Shown piece after piece: positions 1 to 6,778 of a stretch of DNA of 8,308 bases. The stretch covers positions 1-8,308 of the forward strand of contig URQP01000099.1 of assembly GCA_900550025.1 (NCBI GenBank), read 5' to 3'. This DNA is from an uncultured Porphyromonadaceae bacterium (GTDB lineage: Bacteria > Bacteroidota > Bacteroidia > Bacteroidales > Muribaculaceae). The notes beneath the pieces are model-generated. The model made no database searches, was not told where the DNA came from, and saw only the letters and a program-made list of their open reading frames with translations. The translations under genes and the position numbers were made by a program. The first letter of the stretch is position 1. The number at the start of each line of letters is the position of its first letter.

Positions 1-2891
1 GTTCAATTGCTGGAAATTTTAAAGGTTATAATTTAGGTTCTGTAGGTATAAATAATTGTTATTCTAATTACAATGTAATAGAAGGTGATAATAATGTTGG
101 TGGTGTAATAGGGATAGTTGATATTGATAATGATAATATTGAGAATAATGTGGCTATAAATAAAAATATTTCAGCTATTAGAGAACTTTACAGGATTGGT
201 CGTAACGTTAATTGTTTTCTTGGTAAGAACTTGGCATGGACGTTGACTACGATGTTTTTGGACGGAGTAAGGCTGTCAATACCTGAAGATAGTGAGGAAA
301 ATGGTATAAATACAGGGCTATCGACACTGAAGCTGCAAGCCACATACGAAGGATTAGGCTGGGATTTTAACGACATTTGGAAGATAGAGGAAACCGAGAG
401 TTTTCCGTATTTCCAATGGCAGACAGCTCCGCCTTATTTCTCGCAGACATTGAAAAAAGGCGACACTCATTTGTCAGGACAATGTACTGAACAAGGAACG
501 GTGACTGTAAGAGTAGGCGACAAGCGTTATACTACGCAATCTGTAGGTAACGCTTGGAGTGTGGATTTGGAAGGACCGTTGGACGCAGGCGATATGGTGG
601 AAATATGGGTGCAGGCTGACGAGAAGATGCCCTCATACGTGGTATGCGCCACAGCCGGACTTTCAGGCAGCGGTACGGAAACCGACCCGTATCTGATAAC
701 TTCCGCTGAGGATTTGCAAGCCATTTCCGGCATTACAGACGATAATTCTCATTATCGGTTGAATACTGACATCGACCTTGTCGATTATATTGCCGAGAAC
801 GGCTGGACACCAGTTGGCATACGCGGACATTTCGACGGACAGGGCCATACTGTAAGCGGATTGCAATGCGAAGCGGAAACAGCAGGATTGTTCAATACAT
901 TGAATGCTGGTGGTGAGATTAAGAATCTGAGAGTGATCATAGCCACTGACGGAACGTTGAAAGGCAGCTTGCTTGCCGGCGGATTGGTAGGAAACAATAA
1001 AGGCACTATTACTAACTGCTCTGTTTCGGGAAATGTTGAAGGCGCAACAATCGCAGGAGGTATAGCCGGAATAAGCAGCGGCAGCATTTCGGAATGCTAT
1101 ACGAAAGGAAATGTATCGTCTTCAGCCGGCGAGGCTTGTGTGGGAGGTATTGTCGGAGAGAACAGTGCCGGTGGAAAGGTGAGCGATTGTTACAGCGACG
1201 TAGTTACTGATGCTTCCGGTAGCAACGCCTACGTTGGTGGTATCGTCGGATACAACTATGGCAAAGTGGAGCATTGTTATGCCACCGGAGATGTGACGGG
1301 CTATACTGTTGCCGGAGTGTGCGGCTATAATTCCGGCGCGGCAGCGGAGTTGAAAGGATGTGTGGCTGCTAACAGCAACTTGTCGGGTTCGAAGCAGGCG
1401 TTGCGTGTGATAGGTGGCTTTTCTTCGGATGCCACTGCTCCCGGTTTGACTGACAACTATGCGGTCAGCGATATGGTGGTTTCTGTCAACGGAGTACCGC
1501 AGACCATTTACGATGACCCTTTGAACGGCACGGCAATGCAGGAAAGCGAATTGATGAAACAGGTTACATACGAGGCATTGGGTTGGAATTTCACCGATGT
1601 GTGGAAAATCGACGAAGGTACTTCTTTTCCATATTTACCTGAATTCGATATTCCTGTTTCAATGGTTACTTTAGATATGAATGAAGCGGAACTGATGCGT
1701 GGAGAAACATTGCAACTTTCGGCTACGGTATCGCCGGATGACGCAAGAAATCCTAAGGTGCTTTGGACAAGCGGCAATGATAAGATTGCGACGGTGGATA
1801 CCGATGGCGTTGTAACAGCCATTGCTGTAGGCGAGACAACCATTACGGCGACGGCAGCCGACGGTTCCGGTGTGTCAACAATGTGCAAGGTTACGGTAAC
1901 GCCGAAATTGGTTGAACAAATTTCGTTGAGTGAAAATCAACTGTCGGTTGAGAACGGCTCTTCCGTGCAGTTGACAGTAACTGTGTTGCCGCAGGATGCC
2001 GACGACATCAGCGTAACATGGATAAGCAACAATACGATGGTCGCTACGGTCGATGCTACAGGACGTGTGTCGGCAGTTGGAGTAGGTACGGCTGTAATCA
2101 CCGCTACGACTAACGACGGCAGCAACCTATCGGCTTCGTGTACGGTGACGGTGTCGCCTAAGAAAGTCGTGTTTATTTCATTGGATAAGACAAACCTTAC
2201 ATTAGGGATTGATGAGAATGCTTTGCTGACGGCAACGGTATTGCCTGAAGATGCTGGTGACCGGAGTGTTACATGGACGAGCAGCGACGAGAATGTGGCC
2301 ACAGTCAACAGCAATGGCGTAGTGACAGCCGTAGGTGTTGGTGAAGCCGATATAACGGCAGCAGCCAACGACGGCAGTGGAGTAACCGCCACTTGCCATG
2401 TGACAGTTTCTCCGATAATTGCCGAGTCGATAACTCTCGACAAGAAGGAACTTGTTATGATAAAGGGCAAGACTGACCGCCTGACACCGGTTATATTGCC
2501 GAATAACGTCACAGACAAGAGCGTGACGTGGACGAGCAGTGACGATAATGTTGTGACTGTGGACGGTGACGGTAACTTAGAGGCTGTAGGTGAAGGAACT
2601 GCAGAAGTGACTGTCACAACCAATGACGGCAGCAACTTGTCGGCAACGTGCAAGGTTACGGTAATCGACCCTGACGGAGGAATCAATGGTGTTAGTACCG
2701 ACGGCATCAGTGTGTTTGTCAAGGATGACAGGATTTTCGTGGCAGGAAAAGACGATGATGAGGTTGTCACAGTCCACACTCTGGAAGGCAAGCTCGTATA
2801 TCGCGGCACGGACAATGCGGTGGACGTTTATTCAAACGTGTTCTATCTTGTGACGGTACGGGGAACGACATACAAAGTGTTTATCCCATAA
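1..2891 (+). CDS. GLUG / BIG2 repeat surface protein, 5'-truncated by the window edge
   Basis: The frame is open from base 3 to the TAA at 2889-2891 (962 visible residues). The GTG at 150 lies inside a GLUG motif, so it is not the real start; the N-terminus and any signal peptide are outside the window. Order of parts: a GLUG block (3 to about 420) ending in a YEGLGWDFNDIWKI/FPYF motif; an Ig-like spacer (about 421-660); a second GLUG block (about 661-1640) opening with GTETDPYLI, holding VGGIVGYN-type repeats and closing with the matching YEALGWNFTDVWKI/FPYL motif; four BIG2 domains (1650-2669); and a roughly 70-residue C-terminal segment with VTVHTLEGKLVYRG and a final TYKVFIP, resembling T9SS-type sorting domains. 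GLUG and BIG2 domains are typical of exported, surface-exposed Bacteroidota proteins, often adhesins. Export and adhesion are inferred, and no ligand can be named. The first ~200 bases are far richer in A+T than the rest. Confidence 0.9.
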   Translation, partial: SIAGNFKGYNLGSVGINNCYSNYNVIEGDNNVGGVIGIVDIDNDNIENNVAINKNISAIRELYRIGRNVNCFLGKNLAWTLTTMFLDGVRLSIPEDSEENGINTGLSTLKLQATYEGLGWDFNDIWKIEETESFPYFQWQTAPPYFSQTLKKGDTHLSGQCTEQGTVTVRVGDKRYTTQSVGNAWSVDLEGPLDAGDMVEIWVQADEKMPSYVVCATAGLSGSGTETDPYLITSAEDLQAISGITDDNSHYRLNTDIDLVDYIAENGWTPVGIRGHFDGQGHTVSGLQCEAETAGLFNTLNAGGEIKNLRVIIATDGTLKGSLLAGGLVGNNKGTITNCSVSGNVEGATIAGGIAGISSGSISECYTKGNVSSSAGEACVGGIVGENSAGGKVSDCYSDVVTDASGSNAYVGGIVGYNYGKVEHCYATGDVTGYTVAGVCGYNSGAAAELKGCVAANSNLSGSKQALRVIGGFSSDATAPGLTDNYAVSDMVVSVNGVPQTIYDDPLNGTAMQESELMKQVTYEALGWNFTDVWKIDEGTSFPYLPEFDIPVSMVTLDMNEAELMRGETLQLSATVSPDDARNPKVLWTSGNDKIATVDTDGVVTAIAVGETTITATAADGSGVSTMCKVTVTPKLVEQISLSENQLSVENGSSVQLTVTVLPQDADDISVTWISNNTMVATVDATGRVSAVGVGTAVITATTNDGSNLSASCTVTVSPKKVVFISLDKTNLTLGIDENALLTATVLPEDAGDRSVTWTSSDENVATVNSNGVVTAVGVGEADITAAANDGSGVTATCHVTVSPIIAESITLDKKELVMIKGKTDRLTPVILPNNVTDKSVTWTSSDDNVVTVDGDGNLEAVGEGTAEVTVTTNDGSNLSATCKVTVIDPDGGINGVSTDGISVFVKDDRIFVAGKDDDEVVTVHTLEGKLVYRGTDNAVDVYSNVFYLVTVRGTTYKVFIP
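1650..2669 (+). repeat. Four tandem BIG2 (bacterial Ig-like 2) domain repeats, 255 nt each
   Basis: The units are 1650-1904, 1905-2159, 2160-2414 and 2415-2669, each exactly 85 codons with no insertion or deletion. Each carries the BIG2 pattern: a hydrophobic strand ending in L, a T-V-(S/L)-P turn, V-T-W-(T/I)-S, V-(A/V)-T-V-D/N, G-V-(V/L), A-V-G-x-G, NDGS or ADGS, and a closing C-x-V-T-V strand. Each has a single cysteine in that last strand. Units 2 and 4 share TTNDGSNLSA; units 1 and 3 share DGSGV. The DNA has diverged clearly between units, so this is an old duplication rather than a recent slippage product. Confidence 0.9.
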
Positions 2892-2913
2892 TCTGTTGCG
2901 GACAACTATTGCG

Positions 2914-2947
2914 GCGGTACGGCCAAACAGGCCGTACCGCTTTTTTT
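2914..2947 (+). terminator. Strong intrinsic terminator of the GLUG/BIG2 gene
   Basis: A perfect 11-bp stem (gcggtacggcc at 2914-2924, its complement at 2930-2940) encloses the 5-nt loop aaaca and is followed directly by seven T (2941-2947). It starts 22 bases after the stop codon. This is a classic Rho-independent terminator on the plus strand. There is no A-run before the stem, so it should not serve the convergent minus-strand operon. Confidence 0.93.
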
Positions 2948-3022
2948 ATTCCAAGACGCATTAGACTATACTATATTGTTTGAAAACAAGAAAGTGTATG
3001 TTGAAAAATGAAGTCCACTTGT

Positions 3023-3090
3023 GTGTCTCCCTCTGTTTGCAGAGCCACGCGGAGCAAATAGGGGGAGTGGCACGGAGTGCCGAGGGGGTG
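3023..3090 (+). repeat. Two-hairpin repeat unit A
   Basis: The first hairpin is a 14-bp stem, 3027-3040 with 3054-3067, counting two G-T (G-U in RNA) pairs, around a 13-nt loop. The second is ggcac-gga-gtgcc at 3069-3081. The unit starts with GTGTC and ends in a G-rich GAGGGGGTG tail. A diverged copy, unit B, lies inverted at 3211-3277. The architecture resembles REP/BIME-style extragenic palindromes. I do not recognise a named family. Confidence 0.65.
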
Positions 3091-3210
3091 CCCAATCACT
3101 GCGGAGCAGTGAAAACCAGCTTTTATCCGTTTGTTTTCACCGCAAGGCGGTTAGTGCTGAGTGGAATATATCTCTCAACACTATACTCTCAACCCTCAAC
3201 ACTTTTCTAA

Positions 3211-3277
3211 CCCCTCCGGGTCTCCGACCCACCTCCCCTATTAACTACGCTAAAGCTCCGTGAACAGGGGAGGACAC
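3211..3277 (-). repeat. Two-hairpin repeat unit B, inverted relative to unit A
   Basis: Read on the minus strand, it begins GTGTC at 3277 and forms an 8-bp outer stem (cctcccct 3232-3239 with aggggagg 3266-3273). A second hairpin, gggtc-gga-gaccc, follows (3230-3218), then a G-rich tail. It aligns with unit A along its whole length by eye. The second hairpin keeps the GGA loop while the inner stem bases have changed on both sides. Confidence 0.62.
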
Positions 3278-3329
3278 GCTGCTACCGTTGCCTTATCACC
3301 CTATAACCTTGAGATAGAGGCTGTATTAC

Positions 3330-3354
3330 GATCTATATCACAAAGACATAGATC
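3330..3354. repeat. 7-bp inverted repeat
   Basis: gatctat (3330-3336) pairs with atagatc (3348-3354) across an 11-base loop. There is no adjacent T-run. It is one of several palindromes in this intergenic region, and no binding protein or function can be named. Confidence 0.4.
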
Positions 3355-3374
3355 ACAGACGGCGCAGACACTGC

Positions 3375-3393
3375 GGCAGTGCGGCGCACTGCC
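3375..3393. repeat. Perfect 8-bp hairpin with 3-nt loop
   Basis: ggcagtgc (3375-3382), loop ggc, gcactgcc (3386-3393). No T-run follows on either strand, so it is not a standard intrinsic terminator. It sits about 50 bases beyond the stop codon of the minus-strand glycosyltransferase gene and could act as an mRNA 3'-end stabilising stem. That role is inference. Confidence 0.5.
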
Positions 3394-3396
3394 TCC

Positions 3397-3424
3397 ATAA
3401 CCTGTAACCGATAACCTATAACCT
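3397..3424. repeat. Tandem heptamer array, 4 x 7 bp
   Basis: Four head-to-tail heptamers: ATAACCT, GTAACCG, ATAACCT, ATAACCT. A fifth, isolated copy lies at 3303-3309. The 10-mer cctataacct occurs at both 3300-3309 and 3415-3424. This is a short microsatellite-like array between convergent genes, with no function assigned. Confidence 0.6.
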
Positions 3425-3439
3425 GCCACGACAGTGGCA
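3424..3439 (-). terminator. Weak hairpin just after the glycosyltransferase stop
   Basis: tgccac-gaca-gtggca is a 6-bp stem starting two bases after the TAA on the minus strand. No U-run follows, so it would be a poor intrinsic terminator. It may only protect the 3' end of the operon transcript. Confidence 0.3.
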
Positions 3440-3440
3440 C

Positions 3441-4460
3441 TTACAGCGAGGAGTAGCGGGTACGGCGGAGCAGGTAGTAGCGCAGGATTATGTTCTTGCG
3501 GAAGCAGGGAAAGTCGATGGTGACGGAGCGGATGGGCTGGATGCCGTCGTAGCGGTGGCACTGGCGGCGAAAATCGTTGTGGGCGCGCACCACGGCGCGG
3601 GCATTGGCGAAATCGAACTTGGCCACGAACATAAGGAATGCCAACGTGTCGTAGAGACGGCGGACGAAGAGCATGCGCCTACCTTGCCTGACCGGCAGAT
3701 TCTTATACAAAAGGAACAGGTTGTTGCGGAAGTTGAGATAGGTTTTCCGCGGATTGGATGCCGGAAGGCTGCCTCCTCCGAGATGATAGACGCTGCTCTG
3801 CGGCACTACCCTGATGGAATAGCCTTTCTGATGGATACGCCAGCAAAGGTCGATTTCCTCCATATGGGCGAAAAAGTCCTTGTCGAGGCCGCCTACGGCG
3901 AGATACACGCTGGGGCGCACCATCAAAGCCGCCCCTGTCGCCCAGAATATTTCTATCACGTCGTCGTACTGCCCGCGGTCTTCCTCCACGGTGTCGAAAA
4001 TGCGCCCGCGGCAATAGGGATAGCCGTGCTTGTCGATGAATCCTCCGGAAGCCCCGGCATACTCGAACTTGCCGCGGTCGGTCTCCGACAGCAATTTAGG
4101 CTGGCATGCCGCCACATCGCCGTTGGCCTGCATATACTCGTAAAGCGGACGGAGCCATCCCGGCGTTACCTCCACATCCGAATTGAGCAGCAGCGAATAT
4201 TCGTAGCCCAGCTCCTTGATGGCGCGGTTGTAGCCCTCTGCATAGCCGTAGTTTTCCGGGAAATACAGCGTCTTCACTTCCGGAAATTCCGTTTCGAGCA
4301 CTTGGCGTGAACTGTCGGTACTTCCGTTGTCAACCACAACGACATCGGCAATGTCGCCGGAATTGCATTCCACGACCGAGGGAAGGTAGCGGCGCAGCAA
4401 ATCCGCGCCGTTCCAGTTGAGTATTATCACGCCTACCGGTTTCTTCTTTTCCATATTCAT
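3441..4460 (-). CDS. Family 2 glycosyltransferase (GT-A fold)
   Basis: Predicted to transfer a sugar from a nucleotide-sugar to a glycan or lipid acceptor on the cytoplasmic face of the membrane. The 339 residues show the rhamnosyltransferase-like GT2 signature: VIILNWNG (11-18), VVDNGSTDSS (42-51) for nucleotide binding, LLNSDVEV (91-98) with D95-V-E97 in place of a DxD metal site, FWATGAALMVRP (172-183), GGLDKDFFAHMEEIDLCWR (190-208) with the acceptor-side acidic pair, and VYHLGGGS (224-231). A hydrophobic, basic C-terminal part (about 260-285) may associate with the membrane. The ATG at 4460 overlaps the upstream acyltransferase stop as TAATG; a second ATG two codons later is an alternative start. 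It is the last gene of the mtaB operon, and following a lipid A acyltransferase it probably acts on LPS or another envelope glycan. Donor and acceptor are unknown. Confidence 0.92.
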   Translation of the reverse strand: MNMEKKKPVGVIILNWNGADLLRRYLPSVVECNSGDIADVVVVDNGSTDSSRQVLETEFPEVKTLYFPENYGYAEGYNRAIKELGYEYSLLLNSDVEVTPGWLRPLYEYMQANGDVAACQPKLLSETDRGKFEYAGASGGFIDKHGYPYCRGRIFDTVEEDRGQYDDVIEIFWATGAALMVRPSVYLAVGGLDKDFFAHMEEIDLCWRIHQKGYSIRVVPQSSVYHLGGGSLPASNPRKTYLNFRNNLFLLYKNLPVRQGRRMLFVRRLYDTLAFLMFVAKFDFANARAVVRAHNDFRRQCHRYDGIQPIRSVTIDFPCFRKNIILRYYLLRRTRYSSL

Positions 4461-5350
4461 TATAATTTACGCCGCCAGCGGTTGTGCGACCACAGCCAGT
4501 ATTCCGGCTGCCGCCGTATGGCGCGTTCGAGCAAAGCGGCGAACCTGTCGGTTATCTCAAATTCCTTGCAAGCGGCCGCCGAGGGGGCAACGTCGGTCAT
4601 CACCACCTTGTAGTAGCCGCGTTTTATCTTCTGCACGTCGAAATACATCACCGCAGCATCGAGCTTGCGCAACAGCAATTCTGTGCCCGTGATGAACGGC
4701 GTTTCCTGTCCGAGAAATTGTATATGGTGCTGTCCGTCGTTGTGGCTCGGCTTCTGGTCGGAAATGAACCCGGTGACAAAGCATCCGCCACGGCGGTAGC
4801 CCAGCAAAGCCCGCAAAACGCCGTTCTTAGGCAGCGAATCGGAGTGGAAACGCTTGCGCAGATTGAAATAGAACGAGTCAAACCACTTGTTGCGCAGCGG
4901 GCGATATACCTGAGAGTAATGTATGCTTTCCTTATTGTCAGCCCATAGAGTTATCGACGAAAGCCATTCCCAGTTGCAATAATGCGCGGCATAGATGCCT
5001 ATCGACTTACCGGCTTTGGTGTATTCATCTACTTTCCCCACGTTCTCGAATACTATGCGGCGGCGCATCTCACTGTCGCTCACGTGGAGCAGCTTTATCG
5101 TCTCCACGAATGTGTCGGTAAAATGGCGGTAGAATCCTTTTATTATCCTTCGTATCTCTTTTTCCGATTTTTCAGGGAAAGAGGAGCGTATGTTGGCCTC
5201 AACCAAACGGCGGCGGTATCCCACGATGTCGGCAGCAACGAAACAGAGCAGGTCGGATATTATGTACAACACCCTGAACGGCAACATAGCAAGCAGGTGC
5301 AGCCCGAGCCATAGCGGAGAATACATAATGTTTCTGACACGTCTGTTCAT
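4460..5350 (-). CDS. LpxL/HtrB-like lipid A acyltransferase (lysophospholipid acyltransferase family)
   Basis: Predicted to transfer a fatty acyl chain onto lipid A or a related glycolipid at the inner membrane. The 296 residues match the usual length of the family (about 290-310). An N-terminal hydrophobic segment (about 10-42) anchors the protein. The catalytic HX4E motif is H123-YCNW-E128, within AAHYCNWEW. SDQKPS (197-202) corresponds to the conserved DQ-x-P motif, and WLWSHNRWR (285-293) is the typical C-terminal signature. The ATG at 5350-5348 overlaps the mtaB stop as ATGA, a 4-base overlap, and the TAA shares one base with the glycosyltransferase start, so translation is probably coupled on both sides. 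The family is clear; which lipid A position it acylates is not. It could be one of several paralogues in the genome. Confidence 0.92.
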   Translation of the reverse strand: MNRRVRNIMYSPLWLGLHLLAMLPFRVLYIISDLLCFVAADIVGYRRRLVEANIRSSFPEKSEKEIRRIIKGFYRHFTDTFVETIKLLHVSDSEMRRRIVFENVGKVDEYTKAGKSIGIYAAHYCNWEWLSSITLWADNKESIHYSQVYRPLRNKWFDSFYFNLRKRFHSDSLPKNGVLRALLGYRRGGCFVTGFISDQKPSHNDGQHHIQFLGQETPFITGTELLLRKLDAAVMYFDVQKIKRGYYKVVMTDVAPSAAACKEFEITDRFAALLERAIRRQPEYWLWSHNRWRRKL

Positions 5351-6666
5351 ATCAACTCTCCTTTCATCAGTTCTTCCTCGTCGGCAAAGCCCGTGAGCCG
5401 CACGCCGACAACCTTGTTGACCAACGACTTATCGGCAGGGACTTCCACACGCAGGTAGTTGTCGGTGAATCCTTTCATCATTCCGTGCCGGTCAAAAGTA
5501 TGCTCGAAAAGCACAGGGCGCACCGTCCCGACGAAACGCCCGGCAAACTCCTTCCATTTCCGGTCGGAGACTTCCATCATCCGGCGGGTGCGCAGATGCT
5601 TCGTGTGCTGGTCTACTATGTATGGAATCCTCAATGCCATAGTGTCCGGACGCTCGGAATAAGTGAAAACGTGCAGACGGCTTATGTCGAGCGACTCGAT
5701 GAACGCTTTCGACTCCTCGAACAGCTCATCCGTCTCGCCGCGCATCCCTGTGATGAGGTCAACCCCGATGAAAGCGTCGGGCATCAGGCGGTGTATCTCG
5801 TCTATCTTATGGGCAAACAATGCTGTGTCGTAATGTCGGCGCATCAGTTTCAGCATCGCGTCGCTGCCCGATTGGAGAGGAATGTGGAAATGCGGCATGA
5901 ACCGTTTCGACTGTGCCGTAAAAGCGATTATCCCGTCGGTAAGCAAATCCGGCTCTATCGACGAGATGCGGTAACGCTCGATTCCCTCCACGCCGTCCAA
6001 CGCCTTTACGAGGTCGAAGAAAGTTTCGTCCGTGCCTTTGCCGAAATCACCTATGTTGACTCCGGTAATCACTATTTCCTTTCCGCCGTCGGCCACCACC
6101 TGCCGCGCTTGGCTTATCAGGTCGTCTATCCTGCCGCTACGGCTCCGTCCGCGAGCCCGCGGGATGGTGCAATAGCTGCAATAGTAGTCGCAACCGTCCT
6201 GCACTTTCAGGAAATATCGTGTGCGGTCGCCTTTAGAGCAGGATGGTATGAATTTCCGTATGTCCTTCAGTGGGGTGATTTCCACCATCTGGCGTTTTTC
6301 CGCCAACCAATGCTCTATGAAATCGGCAATCTCGCCTTTCTGGTCGTTGCCTGCCACAATGTCAACGCCGTCGATAGCAGCCACCTCATCGCTTTTCAGC
6401 TGGGCGTAGCAGCCGGTCACGGCAATCACCGCATCAGGGTATTTCGACGCTATGCGGCGTATTTCCTGACGGCATTTCTTATTGGCAAGCTCGGTGACGG
6501 TGCAGGTGTTGATTACGCAAATGTCGGGAATCTCGCCTTTTCCGACAGTACGTACACCTTTTTCCGACAGCATCTTCCCGATGGTCGAAGTCTCTGCAAA
6601 ATTCAATTTGCATCCGAGCGTATGGTACTCGGCAGTAAGATTTCCGAATATTGAGTTGTCAATCAT
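5347..6666 (-). CDS. mtaB: tRNA t6A37 methylthiotransferase (radical SAM, MiaB-like)
   Basis: Methylthiolates t6A at position 37 of ANN-decoding tRNAs to ms2t6A, using two [4Fe-4S] clusters and SAM. From the chosen start the protein is 439 residues, normal for MtaB. The N-terminal UPF0004 domain has three cluster cysteines (C19 in TLGCKLN, C55 in NTCTVTE, C86 in TGCYAQ). The radical SAM core carries C159-xxx-C163-xx-C166 in QDGCDYYCSYC, followed by TIPRARGRSRS. Other family motifs include ITGVNIGDFG, HFHIPLQSGSD and GVDLITGMRGET. A TRAM-like RNA-binding domain fills about the last 60 residues. YHTLGCKLN rather than a MiaB-type opening favours MtaB over MiaB or RimO. An in-frame TTG at 6687 would add seven residues, but it lies inside the -7 promoter box, so the ATG at 6666 is the start. 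First gene of a three-gene operon. Confidence 0.95.
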   Translation of the reverse strand: MIDNSIFGNLTAEYHTLGCKLNFAETSTIGKMLSEKGVRTVGKGEIPDICVINTCTVTELANKKCRQEIRRIASKYPDAVIAVTGCYAQLKSDEVAAIDGVDIVAGNDQKGEIADFIEHWLAEKRQMVEITPLKDIRKFIPSCSKGDRTRYFLKVQDGCDYYCSYCTIPRARGRSRSGRIDDLISQARQVVADGGKEIVITGVNIGDFGKGTDETFFDLVKALDGVEGIERYRISSIEPDLLTDGIIAFTAQSKRFMPHFHIPLQSGSDAMLKLMRRHYDTALFAHKIDEIHRLMPDAFIGVDLITGMRGETDELFEESKAFIESLDISRLHVFTYSERPDTMALRIPYIVDQHTKHLRTRRMMEVSDRKWKEFAGRFVGTVRPVLFEHTFDRHGMMKGFTDNYLRVEVPADKSLVNKVVGVRLTGFADEEELMKGELI

Positions 6667-6684
6667 TCTGATAGAAATTCGCCG

Positions 6685-6715
6685 CAAAGTTACAACAACC
6701 CCGCGTCATAACAAA
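6685..6715 (-). promoter_or_regulatory. Bacteroidota-type promoter of the mtaB operon
   Basis: On the minus strand, TTTG (6715-6712), a 19-base spacer and TAACTTTG (6692-6685) match the Bacteroidota primary-sigma consensus TTTG / TAnnTTTG exactly. The -7 box ends 18 bases before the ATG of mtaB, so the leader would be short (about 10-14 bases). No Shine-Dalgarno site is visible, as is usual in this phylum. It would drive all three overlapping genes. Confidence 0.8.
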
Positions 6716-6770
6716 ACTTTCAATGAAAGCCGGTTTGCGTTGTAGTGAATGCCTGTCTCAAAAAAATTGC

Positions 6771-6778
6771 TAAATTTG
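6771..6778 (+). promoter_or_regulatory. Likely -7 box of the sigma / DUF4252 pair
   Basis: TAAATTTG matches TAnnTTTG and lies 34 bases upstream of the ATG at 6813. No TTG or TTTG is present at the usual 17-23-base spacing, so the -33 element is weak or missing. Transcription may then need an activator or an alternative sigma factor; autoregulation by the encoded sigma is only a guess. Confidence 0.5.

Larger units (their letters stand above)
2948..3440. other. Non-coding convergent intergenic region rich in hairpins
   Basis: This stretch of about 490 bases separates the 3' ends of two convergent genes. I see no credible gene: the short open frames run through palindromes and have no homology I recognise. 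It holds a two-hairpin unit (3023-3090), a 7-bp hairpin with loop GGA (3096-3112), a 5-bp hairpin accgc-aag-gcggt (3139-3151), an inverted second copy of the two-hairpin unit (3211-3277), hairpins at 3330-3354 and 3375-3393, a heptamer array (3397-3424) and a small hairpin at 3424-3439. No tRNA, rRNA or known riboswitch was recognised. Confidence 0.7.

Noticed and set aside
1937..2815. A 292-codon open frame antisense to the BIG2 repeats
   Set aside because: It is a Thr/Ser/Val-rich mirror of the repeats, repeated with the same 255-nt period, with no independent evidence of coding.
2964..2984. A promoter-like sequence (tatattgtttg) after the terminator
   Set aside because: The gap between TA and TTTG is three bases instead of two, there is no clear -33 box, and no gene lies downstream.
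2980..3263. Two short plus-strand open frames (76 and 80 codons) in the intergenic region
   Set aside because: They overlap each other in different frames, run through the hairpin unit A, end near unit B and have no domain or start signal. Such frames are a common false call over repeated palindromes.
3023..3277. A MITE or insertion sequence bounded by the inverted units
   Set aside because: No target-site duplication is visible at the outer edges (left flank ...cacttgt, right flank gctgctac...) and there is no transposase remnant inside; a REP/BIME-like pair fits better.
3397..3424. A CRISPR-like array
   Set aside because: The repeats are 7 bases long and directly adjacent, with no spacers and no cas genes.
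3555..4310. A 251-codon open frame antisense to the glycosyltransferase
   Set aside because: The GT2 motifs on the minus strand are decisive; the opposite strand has no recognisable domain.
5485..6654. A 389-codon open frame antisense to mtaB
   Set aside because: mtaB is certain from its cysteine motifs. The antisense frame follows from codon bias and shows no domain pattern.
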